A DNA stretch of 64,000 nucleotides from Viola odorata (Eukaryota > Streptophyta > Magnoliopsida > Malpighiales > Violaceae). Position numbers and translations under genes: made by a program. The first letter of the stretch is position 1; each line of letters starts with the position of its first letter. The DNA lies in assembly GCA_963691705.1 (NCBI GenBank), contig OY829540.1, positions 69,798,367 to 69,862,366 of the forward strand. Reading direction: 5' to 3'. The notes below the pieces were generated by a model. That model made no database searches. It was given only the letters and a program-made list of their open reading frames with translations, and was not told where the DNA came from. Shown piece by piece: positions 1 to 10,951 of this stretch.

Positions 1-479
1 GTTGCCAAATAGCTTATATGTGGTATCATCCAACATCCAAGTGTTTAGGAGGCAAGAACTCGCATTACTTTACTTTTTATAGATCTTTAAGGCCTTGTTT
101 TTTAGGTTCTCCATGTTTTTTTTTTTCATTTGAGTTCTTTTCCCATCGTAAATATGTTATATTTGTTGCATTTGTTATTGGGTCATTGACTTCTGATTAT
201 CTGGTATTCACTGTGACTGTCGATTAGTGTACTCCCTCTCGATGTTCTTTGACATCAATCTTGGCCTGTGATTTCATGGCTTAACTAACTCAAAGGTAAA
301 AATAAAAAAAAACATAAAAAAGCAGCAACTTCTTGATGCTCTTTTTTTTTCCTGTCCCCTTCTTCATCAGGCATGATAATTGCTTTATTCATACAATTAC
401 CAATCCTGCCTTTATAAGTGCGCAAAACGTTGAACTAAAAATAATATCAGTTAACTTTGTTGCTATTTATTCTCTGCAG

Positions 480-1654
480 TTTGCAAAGGAGAGTTAACCC
501 TCGTGACCTTGATAATGAGGCCCTTGCTTTTAAGCCAGTTTTAGGTTCGATGCTTGCAAGGATTTTCCACAACCCTCAAAATAAGGATGAAAACCAGTCA
601 CGTTTGCAGAAAATTCTACAGTTCTGGGCCTCCAAGGAGGTTTATGATCAGGACATCGTTTATAAACTTGAGAGTGAGATGCTTGGCGGACCTCCATCAA
701 TTTTTTTTCCTGGGCCTCCAAAAGAGTTATCTGGTGGTTCAGCAGATTCCATGGGTGCTGCAGGTAGCTTCTTTCACACACTCATAACATTTTATTGCCA
801 ACAGGGTTTTTGCATGAGGTGTCTCCCTTTCCTTCCATGAAATTGGGAATGCAATTCTTGCTATAAATGTTGCCAAATTCTTTCGTGTTGCAGGATTCCT
901 ACAGCAAACAACAAGTCATAATGCCTCACAATGGCAGCCTGATAGGCAGAGTATAACAGATCAGGAGCATCCAGATAAGAAATTGCCCCCGTCCATTTCA
1001 CCATCCTTAGGAAACCAGCAATTCATACCGAATCCAGTTCTCAGCGGTGCTTTTGCAGGGTCTGTCCCCATAATTTCTTCTCTTCCAGCAGCAAATCAAC
1101 AAGCTGCACCACATCTAGTGCAAGCAACTCCTGCTAACATTGGTGAGAAACTGTCACCTTATCCTTTGTTCCCACCCGGACTTATTCCCGGGATGGTAAA
1201 AAAGATGCAGATAGGCAGCGGTGTGCCTTACTCACCTTTGAGTCCTTTGGACATCCCTACTATGATACCACCATCAAACATTTCCCCATCAGAAATCCTA
1301 GACAGAGTTTCAAAATATTTTAAGGAGATTGGAGAGGTAAATCCTTCTGAGGGGCCAATGAATTCTCACTCAAATGATGAAGATGATGATGAGTATGAGA
1401 GAGAGCATCCTATCCGGAAAGGAGGAGCTTGCATCCCTCCGCCCCCAACCTTACAAGTTGATCCAGAGACGGGGACTTATGCAGACGGGAGCGTGGAGCG
1501 GAAACCTGGATCTAGTGGCTCAGGGAGATTGGGACTCGGGGCAACAGCTGATCCCAATGAGGCAAGTCAATACGATGATGTTTACACCTCGTACAGAAAG
1601 CAGAGAAGCACCAACTACCATACGTCCATGAGTGCAAGGGTGGCTACAAGATAG
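480..1654 (+). CDS. CHERP-like splicing factor, C-terminal part (5' end outside window)
   Basis: Two exons are visible: 480-763 and 894-1654, with clean tctctgcag and gtgttgcag acceptors and a gtagct donor; the stop is TAG at 1652-1654. Exon 1 encodes the end of a CID/RPR-type domain ([20 protein letters not shown], then a helix with [16 protein letters not shown]). Exon 2 encodes a proline-rich region with [12 protein letters not shown] and [18 protein letters not shown], matching the human CHERP segment DLPAGLMAPLVK...PPSERLLAAVEAFY as I recall it, and ends in [22 protein letters not shown], like the CHERP tail DPYENYRRNKSYSFIARMKAR. CHERP is a nuclear U2 snRNP-associated splicing factor; its calcium/ER name is historical. 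RRC1/SR140 proteins also carry a CID but end differently. Bases 1-479 look intronic; the SURP and earlier CID exons must lie upstream of the window. Confidence 0.72.
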
Positions 1655-2400
1655 ACAAGAGGAGCTTTAGGGAGGGACAAGATGGAAATGGGCTTAGATT
1701 TTGATTAGTTTACAGAAGAAGCCATTTTGTTTTCTTCTTGTGGAGGAAGTGTGAGAAAGAGAGTGGGATTTTGTTGAGACAAAGGTGTGTAATTGAGTAT
1801 GTGGCCATTGGACTAAAAAAATGTAGAAACTAGAAAGGTAAGAAGCAACCATCCAATCTAGTATGGAATAAGGTGGCAAAACTTATTAAATACTTACTCC
1901 ATTTCTTATAGCTTCTTATAACTTGTGCATTGTGGTTAAAATATTACTTATAATTATTGTTTTTATTTATCCCATAAGTTATAAAATTTAATCTAATTAA
2001 TTTAAAGTAAGTTAATTTTGGATTGGTCAATTTAAATTAAAATAATTAATATGGTGAAGAAAAATAATTAATGGAATGTATTTGTAACCAAAAAAATTAC
2101 TTAAAATAATTTTTTACTTTTTTTCTTCAAAATAATTGTTACTTTGACAATTTTAAGGAAATATTAATATCTACTTTTAAGTAGAGTAGTATCATATATA
2201 AGGAGAAATAATGTTGGCTAATAGAGAAAAAATGGTAAATGATATTTTTGGAAGGAAAACTAATAAATTGACAAAAAATAGATTATTTAATGATTTATTG
2301 ATTTTTATACCAATATTTAACGACTTATTATACTCCGTTTACTTTATTTTGTTTTTGAAGGGAGGATCAGGATGTGACACTTGATGGGTTTTATATGTTT
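1655..2400. other. 3' UTR and AT-rich spacer
   Basis: This is the 3' flank of the CHERP-like gene followed by AT-rich DNA. I see no coding exon, no terminal inverted repeats and no RNA gene. Confidence 0.5.
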
Positions 2401-2421
2401 CTGATGCAGCAGAATTAAGCC

Positions 2422-3510
2422 GTGGCGGTTCGGCTTGAAGCTGAAATTGGGGTTCCTGTCAAAGTTTCTACAAAGGAATCCAGATATGCAGAGCCAACCC
2501 AATCCGATGCAACTGGTAGTAAATGTAAGAAGCAGAGGTGGTTTAAACTAAAGGTACATGATGAGGATGGTGAGTTACAATTTACTATTGTGTGGGACAA
2601 CCAAAAATGGCAGCAAAGGTGATGACGTTGTTGCCGCCGCACAACTGGAAAAATGTGATATCCTTGGTGAGGAAGGGGGCCTAAAGCTAACTTGTCTAGC
2701 AATGATACCATGAAGGAGTTCATTAGCTCGCCTTCGAGCAAGCAAAAGATTCTGAAATTTTGAGCAAGTGCTTAGTGGAGGAGCCAAGGGAAATCTGAAT
2801 GGTGAGTTGGATGTTGATTCCAATGTGAGTTTCTTACCTAATCTCATTAATTTTGGTATGAAAGAGCATGCTGGTTGTTTCTGTCCTGATCTTGGTGATA
2901 TATTTGGAGTTCTTATGCAACGCTCTTCATCCCTTGATAATGTTGGTTCAACAACGGTGCAACTCACTTGCCATGCTTTTTGGGATGAAAGTAGTGGTTT
3001 GGGATTTAAAGAAAAGGAAGAAAAAGAAGAATCAGAAAACCTTTTATGATGTGCTATTTATGCTACTTTGAATACTGCAATCGTTTGGAATGCTGGTGCT
3101 CTCCCGGTTATTTTGCTGGTTTACTGCAGTATTTTGCAATACTTGTGATGCCTACAACCTTACACAAGTGCAGTGGCTAAACAAGAGCTCCAATGTAGTC
3201 ACAATGAGTATTTGGTTGGAAGACAAGAAAGAAAAAGGGGAAAGGGCTAGTTTGAATGCTGCAGTGGCTTGGTATGCTTGTGTTCTCCTGATTATCTTGC
3301 TGGACATTGCTCGACTTCGCATTATTCGCAGGTTGCGGCAGAATTATGCAACAATTACGAAACTCACAACCTTGGGGACAAGGTTTTCCGAAGGGGGAAG
3401 AGGGGGGGGGGGGGGGGGGGGGTTGGGGTTATTGTCACTGTCAGGGTTAGTATTTGGGCCATTGGGCCGTATATTGCTAGGCAAATGGTCTTGGCCCATA
3501 GTTTATTAGA
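2422..3510 (+). pseudogene. Decayed, unrecognised coding remnant with an internal duplication
   Basis: Short sense-strand ORFs follow each other in different frames: 2422-2622 (RLEAEIGVPVKVSTKESRYA and RWFKLKVHDEDGELQF), 2768-3049 and 3090-3509. I do not recognise the protein. A hydrophobic segment occurs twice: near 3060-3120 (ATLNTAIVWNAGALPVILL) and near 3250-3310 (ASLNAAVAWYACVLLIILL), about 36 identities over 45 aligned bases, each preceded by a Lys/Glu-rich stretch. This suggests an old tandem duplication of about 180 bp. Frames are broken and there is no coherent start-to-stop model, so I call it a gene relic or TE-captured remnant rather than a working gene. Confidence 0.35.
3402..3422. 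repeat. 21-base G homopolymer
   Basis: An uninterrupted run of G lies just after a purine-rich stretch. Such runs are unstable and sequencing-prone, so the exact length may be an assembly artefact. Confidence 0.9.
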
Positions 3511-3776
3511 TATTGGGTATGTTGCTATATATATATATATTATACCCATTTATTGCAGGAATCAATCAATCAATCAATTAAGTTGTTTATCAACTCCCCT
3601 GTTCTTCTGTTCTTCTTCTTCCTCCCTTTTCTTCCAATTTCTTGATCTTCTCTATCAATTCCTTCTCCCTAATCTTTAATTCTTGTAGTAACAATCTACC
3701 TCAAGAAACAGATTCTTACATCACGCCCTCGTCCTCATTCTCATTTTTTCAGCTTCAAAGTCTATCAAAACAAACC

Positions 3777-5820
3777 ATGGATTTCCAGCTCCCATTGGAG
3801 AAAGCATCTCTTCAACCCAACCCCACCAAGTAAGTAGCATCCAACTTTACTTCCCCTTTCCTTCCTTCTCTTGAATTCAGCTAATACCTCCTCATTCATT
3901 GCTATCGCTGTTTATATTTGTTCTCTGCAGGGATGATCACAAGATCAATGTAATTCTGGTCGCTACCGGCAGCTTCAATCCCCCTACTTTCATGCACTTG
4001 CGCATGTTCGGTATGGTTTTTACTTGTTGCTTCTCCTCTCAACATTTGATGGGTTTTTAGCTTGCATTTTAATCATGCCCATTTGCTGTCACTAGAGCTC
4101 GCCAAAGATGCATTGCATTTGCAGGGCTATCGTGTTATTGCAGGCTACATGTCACCCGTCAGTGACGCGTACAAGAAACCTGTATGTAATTTGTGGTTAG
4201 ATGCCATATCTTCATTATGATTGTTGTTCGTGGGGTTAGTTATGGGGAATTGAATTGGATTCTTTCTTTTGGTCACTAGGGTCTAATTTCAGGCGAACAT
4301 CGTGTACGAATGTGCGAATTGGCATGTCAAAGTTCTGATTTTATAATGGTTGATCCATGGGAGGTACTTTGCTTTGGTTGAATGTTGTGAGTTTTCATTG
4401 AGCTTCATGCTGATCACGGCATAAAGTTTGCTTGTTCCTGAGCATTTTCTGCTTGGAATCTTACTATTTTTGAACCCTTTTTACAGGCCAATCAACCTTC
4501 TTTCCAGCGTACTTTAACTGTTCTGGAAAGAATCAAGAATTTATTTAATAATAGTGTGCAGTTACCCAGGGGTATTATGAGCTTTATGTATTATTACTAG
4601 CACAAAAGAAATTTTTACATTCTTATATGGATGGCAGTGATAATTGCTTTATTTTTCATTTGCTTCGTGTAGAGTCCCTTAGGATCATGCTGGTATGTGG
4701 TTCTGACTTAATCCAATCTTTTAGCAGTCCTGGAGTTTGGGTGCCTGAACAGGTATCTACCCATTACCCTATTTCACTTGTAATAAATTACATGATTGTA
4801 GGATTGAGAGAAAAATGGTTGGTGACTAAATTCTAGGAGTTTTTGTTTCAATCTGCTAATGAGCTGATGCATTTTTTATTCTTGATTGCATGTTTTTTCT
4901 CCATAAAAAGTATAGTGCCAATCACATTAGGATCACTGGAGACTGTAAGTTTAGTAATTTAAAGTAGGCAAAACTAACCTTCACATAGCAACATGGTAAA
5001 TCTGTTTAGTAATAGGTGTATTTTACCATGTATTAAAGCAATTCTCAGATGGGAAGTTTTTGTTAAGATAGGGGACGAGTTCATTGATCTTTATTTTTCT
5101 GTGTTTTTTTTATAGGTTAGGATGATATGCAGAGACTATGGAGTGGTTTGCATTCGCAGAGAAGGGCAAGATGTTGAAAAGATCATATCAGATGATGAAA
5201 TTTTAAACGAAAATAGGGTAAGTATATGTATTTTGCATCCTAGTTTGACCGTATATGTGGTACAAAATCAGTCTAGATGTTAGTGACTATGTATAGTATT
5301 TATTTGTATTTTCCCTTATAAGCACCTGATACCAAGGGCAAGGGGAGATTTGGTTGGTTCCTGATCAATTCCGAAGAGCAAGTTGAGAACTGACTCAGTC
5401 AGTGATGTAGACTAGTGACTTTTGAATACTTGGCATAGTACAATCGAGAAAAACCTTCGTTGCAGCAGTTTTCCAAGTAGAAATCAATTATAACTTCATG
5501 AAATATGTTCCATTACTGGTTCTTTTGGTCAACTGCGTGTTTATTATCTCTGCTCTCTGTCAATTTATGTTCTTACAGGGTAACATCAAAGTTGTGGATG
5601 AACTTATACCAAACCAAATCAGTTCAAGCAGAATAAGGTAAACCGAATATAAATACGGACAGAAGAGAAGGGAGTGTTTGGCTATAAATTTACATTAACT
5701 GATGCCGCATTTCTGTTTCTGTATTTCAGGCAATGCATTTCAAGAGGATTGTCAATTAAATATTTAACAGCAGATGGAGTAATTGAGTACATTAGAGAAC
5801 ATTATCTGTACTTGAACTAA
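3777..5820 (+). CDS. NMNAT: Nicotinamide/nicotinate mononucleotide adenylyltransferase
   Basis: Nine exons: 3777-3829, 3931-4010, 4096-4181, 4280-4363, 4487-4571, 4673-4752, 5116-5217, 5579-5637, 5730-5820; they join without a frame break into 720 nt (239 aa). The enzyme transfers AMP from ATP to NMN or NaMN, making NAD or its deamido precursor, the shared last steps of de novo and salvage NAD synthesis. The N-terminal nucleotidyltransferase signature is [14 protein letters not shown] (residues about 27-40). Other conserved blocks are [30 protein letters not shown] and the C-terminal ISSSRIR motif that contacts ATP. The product is very like the single Arabidopsis NMNAT (At5g55810) in length and sequence. 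The start is the first Met of the frame after a pyrimidine-rich leader and keeps the usual N-terminus. No signal peptide is evident, so it is probably cytosolic or nuclear. Confidence 0.95.
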
Positions 5821-6490
5821 GACGACAAATGATTAATATCCTTCATTTGGTTGGTTTTTTTTTTTAGTAAGCGGAAGTGAGATTCAAATCTGGGTCCGAA
5901 TTCTTACTAATACCCATTGGTTGAATCTAAATAAAGATTTCGATAATGAGCCTACTGGAGAGAGAGTCTAGTAGTGTAGTTCCTAAATTAGCGTTTGGAG
6001 ACCCAACACTTTCAAGGTTTCAAGTAGCAAATCACTTTTTGATTTTAACATTTTTACTAGTTTTTTTTTTTTTTTCAAATCTTTTTTACTAACTAATGGA
6101 AAAAAAACAATTCATGATTGCTATTCATCTCTAGTGTATTTAAATTAATAGTTGAGAGTTGAATATAATTAAGAATGAGATGTGAGCATTTAAGTAAAAA
6201 ACAAAAAAAAATTACTAAAATTATTGGTGCCTCTATCCAACAAATGGCCCACATGGATTGTTAGAGCAAGCCTATGTATAGTTGCCTTATATGGTAACAG
6301 TGTGTTTTTCTTACACTCCATAAGTCCTTTCTGGCAATCACTAATTATTCAGAGCTGTCAATGCAAAGTTACAATGGCATGCAAAACTATGCCTCATGCC
6401 TTATGTCAGGCCACAGAATGAATGAACAAATAGAGAACTAACTATTAAAGGATGCTACAAACATAACCATTTAGTATAAGAAATGCCATA
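5821..6490. other. Convergent 3' flanks of NMNAT and MFP1
   Basis: The two genes converge here. The stretch holds their 3' UTRs, poly-T and poly-A runs near 5857 and 6060, and no other feature that I can support. Confidence 0.5.
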
Positions 6491-9400
6491 TTACCCTACT
6501 TCTTTGGAACTAGTCTTCCTCCCTCTAGTAGTTTTCTTGGCAGTAACAGTAACCTTCTCTTCAGCTTTACCCTTCTCTGCCTTCTTATCATTTACAGGAG
6601 CTTTTGATTGATTCTTTTGACTCCTTAACCGCAATATTTCACCCTTCGCCGATGCCAAATCTTCTTCAAGTTTCTTTGCTCTCTTCTCCAAACTCTCCCT
6701 TTCCTTCCCAAGCCTCAGTACCATGTTATGGGCATCCTCCATGTTTTCTTGAGCCTCTTTCGATGCATTCTTCTGATCTGTAAGGGATCTGTAAAGCACC
6801 TGTTTCTCATCTTGAAGACTAGAAATCTTAGAATTTGCCATCTCAAGCTCTCCAGAAAGTATCAGTGCATTTCTGTTCATCTCATCAAGTGATTTAGTAG
6901 CCTCTTCTAAATCTGTTTCAAGAGATTTCCTTGCCTCCTTATCCTTCAGGACTTGCTTCTCTAGCCTTTCTAGTTCTTTGTTCAGAGAAGAAACTGTCTC
7001 CTTCTCTTCTTTTAATTTGTTAGCTGTGACTTCCAAGTTCTTGTAAGTATCTGCCAATTCTTTCCGTATGCCGTCACGATTTTCTCTCACATTTTCTAGC
7101 TCATGGGACACAGTTTGTAGCTCCTCATTAGATTTCTTCAGCTCTTCCTTCACGGCCATGAGCTCACTGGCTATCATTTCATGACTTTCTTTAACATTGT
7201 CAAGGCTCTTCTGTAATGTTTCTGTAGCTTCAGCAAACTTGGTCTGCACCCTAGAAACCTCTGCCTCAAGCTCAGTGCACCTATTTCTCGACTGCTTCAG
7301 CTGCTTTTCCAGACCAGAAGACTCATTTTCTAACTTCCGAAGGGCATCCTGAGCGATTTGGAGTTCAACCTCCAGATCCTTTACATTGCTTAGTTCAGTA
7401 TCGAGCCTTGTCCTCAAATCTTCTCTTTCTTGGGTTACGTCTGCAATCACTGCTTGCATTCTGCTCACTTCACTGGAAGCAAGCTCAAGCTTTTCTCTAA
7501 GTTGGTGAACCTCATCCTCCCTTTCTTCTAGCAGCTTGGCATTCAAAGCAGCCTTTGTTTCAGAGGCTGACTTCAGATCACTGTACTCTTCCTGAACAGT
7601 AGTGAGCCTCCTGTTAGACTCATCTCTCTCAGCAATTAAAGAATTCACTTTCAAACTTAATTCATCCACCACAGAATTCTTCGCTTCTAATTCCTTTTTA
7701 CTTTTCAGAAGTTCATTGTTCAATCCCTTGATTTCTGAGTGTGCTTTGATTAGTTCATCCTTTGCTTGCTTGTAACTAGAATTCAAGTCCTTCAACTCCA
7801 GTTCTTTTTCTGCAAGTGATGAGCTAAGATTTTGAACAGTGTGGTTCTTATCCTTGAGCTCCAAGCTAAGCAAGTTTAGCTTCTCTTGCAAGACATCAAT
7901 CAAATTGAGCCTTTCCTTCAGACCTACTTCAAGAGCTTTCTTATCTTCACCAGCCATTGATAGGTTGGCTTCAAGACCATCTATTTGACCTTTAAGCTCC
8001 TCGACCACTCTCTTCTCTTTTCTTAGCTCCTGTCCTAACTCTGTAATCACATGATTAGCTGTGGTTATTTTGTTCGCCAAGAGCTTCTGTTCTTCCTTTG
8101 CCTTATTGAGTTGTTTCATTCGTTCTGATTGTTCACTTGATAGCTTTGATTCAAACTCCTTCTCCAAGGATGCAATGGCAGCTTCCTTTTCATTCAGTTT
8201 GCTCGTCATCTGTACCATGCACTCAATTAAAACAACTAACCTCCCAAAAGTTCTTTATAGCAACAAATTAAAGGAGAAAGACATGACCATTTCGCCTTCA
8301 AATAAAGTGATAAGAGAAGCTTCCAAACATCAAAAGAAAATGAAAAGCTACATTTCCCTTACATCCTCTCAAGAATAAAGAGGAAACAGAAAAACAGGAC
8401 ATATAGCTGATTGCATGTTAAAGTATCACCATAAAATCAGTTTATACAGAGGAGCTAATGAGAAAATCAGCAGTGACTTACAGATTCGATGGTTGCATCA
8501 CTGTCTTTCTTTTCTTTCTGGCTCAATCCAAAGAGTGCACCAAGGACACCAGTACCGAATATCCCAAGTCCATTCAGGAGAGACACAAACGTATTTGGTG
8601 GCGTGTATCTTTGAATTGCCAGCTGAACATGAACACCTGCTAAATTAGATACTCCCACAACTTCATCAAAGTAGTGACAAGAACAACAAAATTACTGGTT
8701 CAAAATGAAGCATGGATCCAAACCTCTTCTTTTTCTTTCTCCTCTGGTGCCGTCTGCGTAGGCTCTTCTGAAATAAAATAAATGAATGCTTTAGAAACTG
8801 GAGAATAAGAAGATTAATATGGGACTACCAAAACTTGTGATGACACAATAAAGCAAACTGTCCTCCAATAAGAGAGGTCAAAACAGTGGAAAATTTCATC
8901 AGTTGCAGCAATATATGGCACATGAGCATATCACTTCATTACTCATGCATGGTAGTAGCTAGTAGAAGACTTCTGTGGTCACTCAACATTCAAGTAAGTT
9001 AGGTATTCGAGCAAAAAGGAAAAGGACCCCTCCTAGTTATACTTAATAGTTAATTTTGCTTTGATCACTTCATAGTCATTAGGGGTTTTCTGTTGTACAA
9101 AATGTAGTTTTATTTGCTACTGCAAACATGGTTAAAAAAGTCGTTCTATTTTCTTCTTAGCTTTATTAGTTTTGGTTTTTCTATTTCATATTGTTAACCT
9201 AATTGTTAGAGGTTTATTATGACTTCCAATGCACCTCTTGTTACATTTAATATACCCATTTATCGATTATTGACTAAAAACTCCCAACAATTTTGGGTGT
9301 TGATAATAATTCATGCCTGTCTCCACTGTTTTCTTCTTCATTTCTTTCCTTTTCATCCTCTTCTCTTCTCCTTTTTGGCTTCCTTCTCTTACCCTAATTC

Positions 9401-10951
9401 TTCTCCTTCCTACATCGAATATATTGCTAGTTCTCATCAAATCATGATCTTGCCCATAGGCCTTAACTGACACAAATTGCAGAGACTACAGAAAAGAAGC
9501 TAAAACCCATAGCTCAAGTATATCTTTGGTCCACAAATGTAAAACAAATAATTATCTGTTCATAAATTTTCCTACAGTTAGATGTAATAAGGGATCTTAT
9601 GCCTAACTGAAAAGATTCCTCATAATATACTCTCCGAAAAAATGTAGAAGGACTCACAAATTATCCACTTTGATAAGCACAAATCTTTTGAAATAACAAG
9701 TGAGTTTAAGATGCATCACCGTATGGTGGAAGATTTTCTTTTGTGAAAAAATGGTCAACTGTTGCTGGAAAATATACCTTTTGACAAAGGAAAACATTCT
9801 TATTGCCTATGACCCCTTAAGCATGCTTTATATGTATATGGTAGAAATATGATAAAATTCAGGAGAAGGCATTGATCAATTTCTAGTACTGAGGAAATTT
9901 AACATTCTGAGTCTCTGACAATTGGAATTTACGTCTAAATCTGCATTCTTGACAGTACTAACGATAATTACTGGCTGAAAGCTTTTGTTGGTCCAAATAA
10001 GGATTTCCTAGCTTCCCCCACCCATGAGTTTAATCAATGAAACACTATTCACTCACACGACCCTCAAGAACATTTGAGTGTACCGGAACCACCCCATTCA
10101 AACTACACCATTCTTCACCAAAATTAAGTTCCTATCCCAGTTTTGCTATTCATACTAGACAAACTGCATCCTAAGCTAAAACCACCCTAAGGATAATGAA
10201 AGAAAGCAAGGATTTCTGTTCTAGTTAGAGGATTCTCGCTTTAGAAGAACTAAAATCACAAATGTATCCCCCTTTAAGATCAGTTAAAGCTCAATTAGAA
10301 CATCATGATTTCCAGTTTCCTTGAAAGGAAAGCTGACAATATGTCTATCATTCAAGAACCATTCAACTAAAAATTGTGAAGACAAACAACTAAACAACCC
10401 AGAATACTAACTTGAAATCCTACATTTACCAGAATTTTCTTCAAATATATCCAAATTAGGTCACAAACAAAAGCTTTCAGCCAGTAATTAACATCAAGCA
10501 AGCACAAACAAAAGAATAAGCCTTACCCTTAAACTCAAGCAGAAACACATGCCAAGAACTAATAGTTGCCCCATAACAACTCCATACGCAACATTTAAAG
10601 CAAAAACAAGGAATACCCAATTCACGAAAACCAAAAATGTATCTTGAAAAAGCAAGAAATGGGTCAAAGAAGCAACTCACTTGAAACCAAACTATCGAGA
10701 GCATTGGCTCTGAGTTGCAACAAAGGAAGAACTGAAATACCCACAAAAAGAACTGCTCTCTTCTTGCTGAAAACAATGCGGTTTTCTTCATCTTGGGGCA
10801 TACAAGAAACGACTAGGGAATCTGGTTTTCTCCTTCGCCTGGTTTCTTTATCAGTACTGTTCTTTGTAAAGAAGAAAAGGGAATGCGAAGAAGAAGAAGG
10901 AAGGGAGCGAGAGGGCAAGAGGCAAGAGGTTGCTGCCATGGTAAAGCCCAT
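6491..10951 (-). CDS. MFP1: MAR-binding filament-like protein 1 (thylakoid coiled-coil protein)
   Basis: Exons on the minus strand: 10951-10681, 8767-8724, 8622-8482 and 8209-6491, giving 2175 nt and 724 aa (Arabidopsis MFP1 is about 726). Exon 1 is a Ser/Arg-rich plastid transit peptide (MAATSCLLPSRSLPSSSSHS; a second Met lies four codons in) followed by a hydrophobic stretch after SKKR, which may act as a thylakoid-targeting signal. Exon 3 encodes one membrane segment (VSLLNGLGIFGTGVLGALFG, about residues 118-137). The last exon is a 570-residue coiled coil rich in Leu/Glu/Lys ending in a basic tail (KKTTRGRKTSSKEVG), the part reported to bind DNA. From the literature, MFP1 is a thylakoid protein whose stromal coiled coil helps to position starch-granule initiation through PTST2; matrix-attachment-region DNA binding was its first described activity. 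The exon 3 acceptor was chosen by phase: two nearer CAGs would break the frame. Confidence 0.93.
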
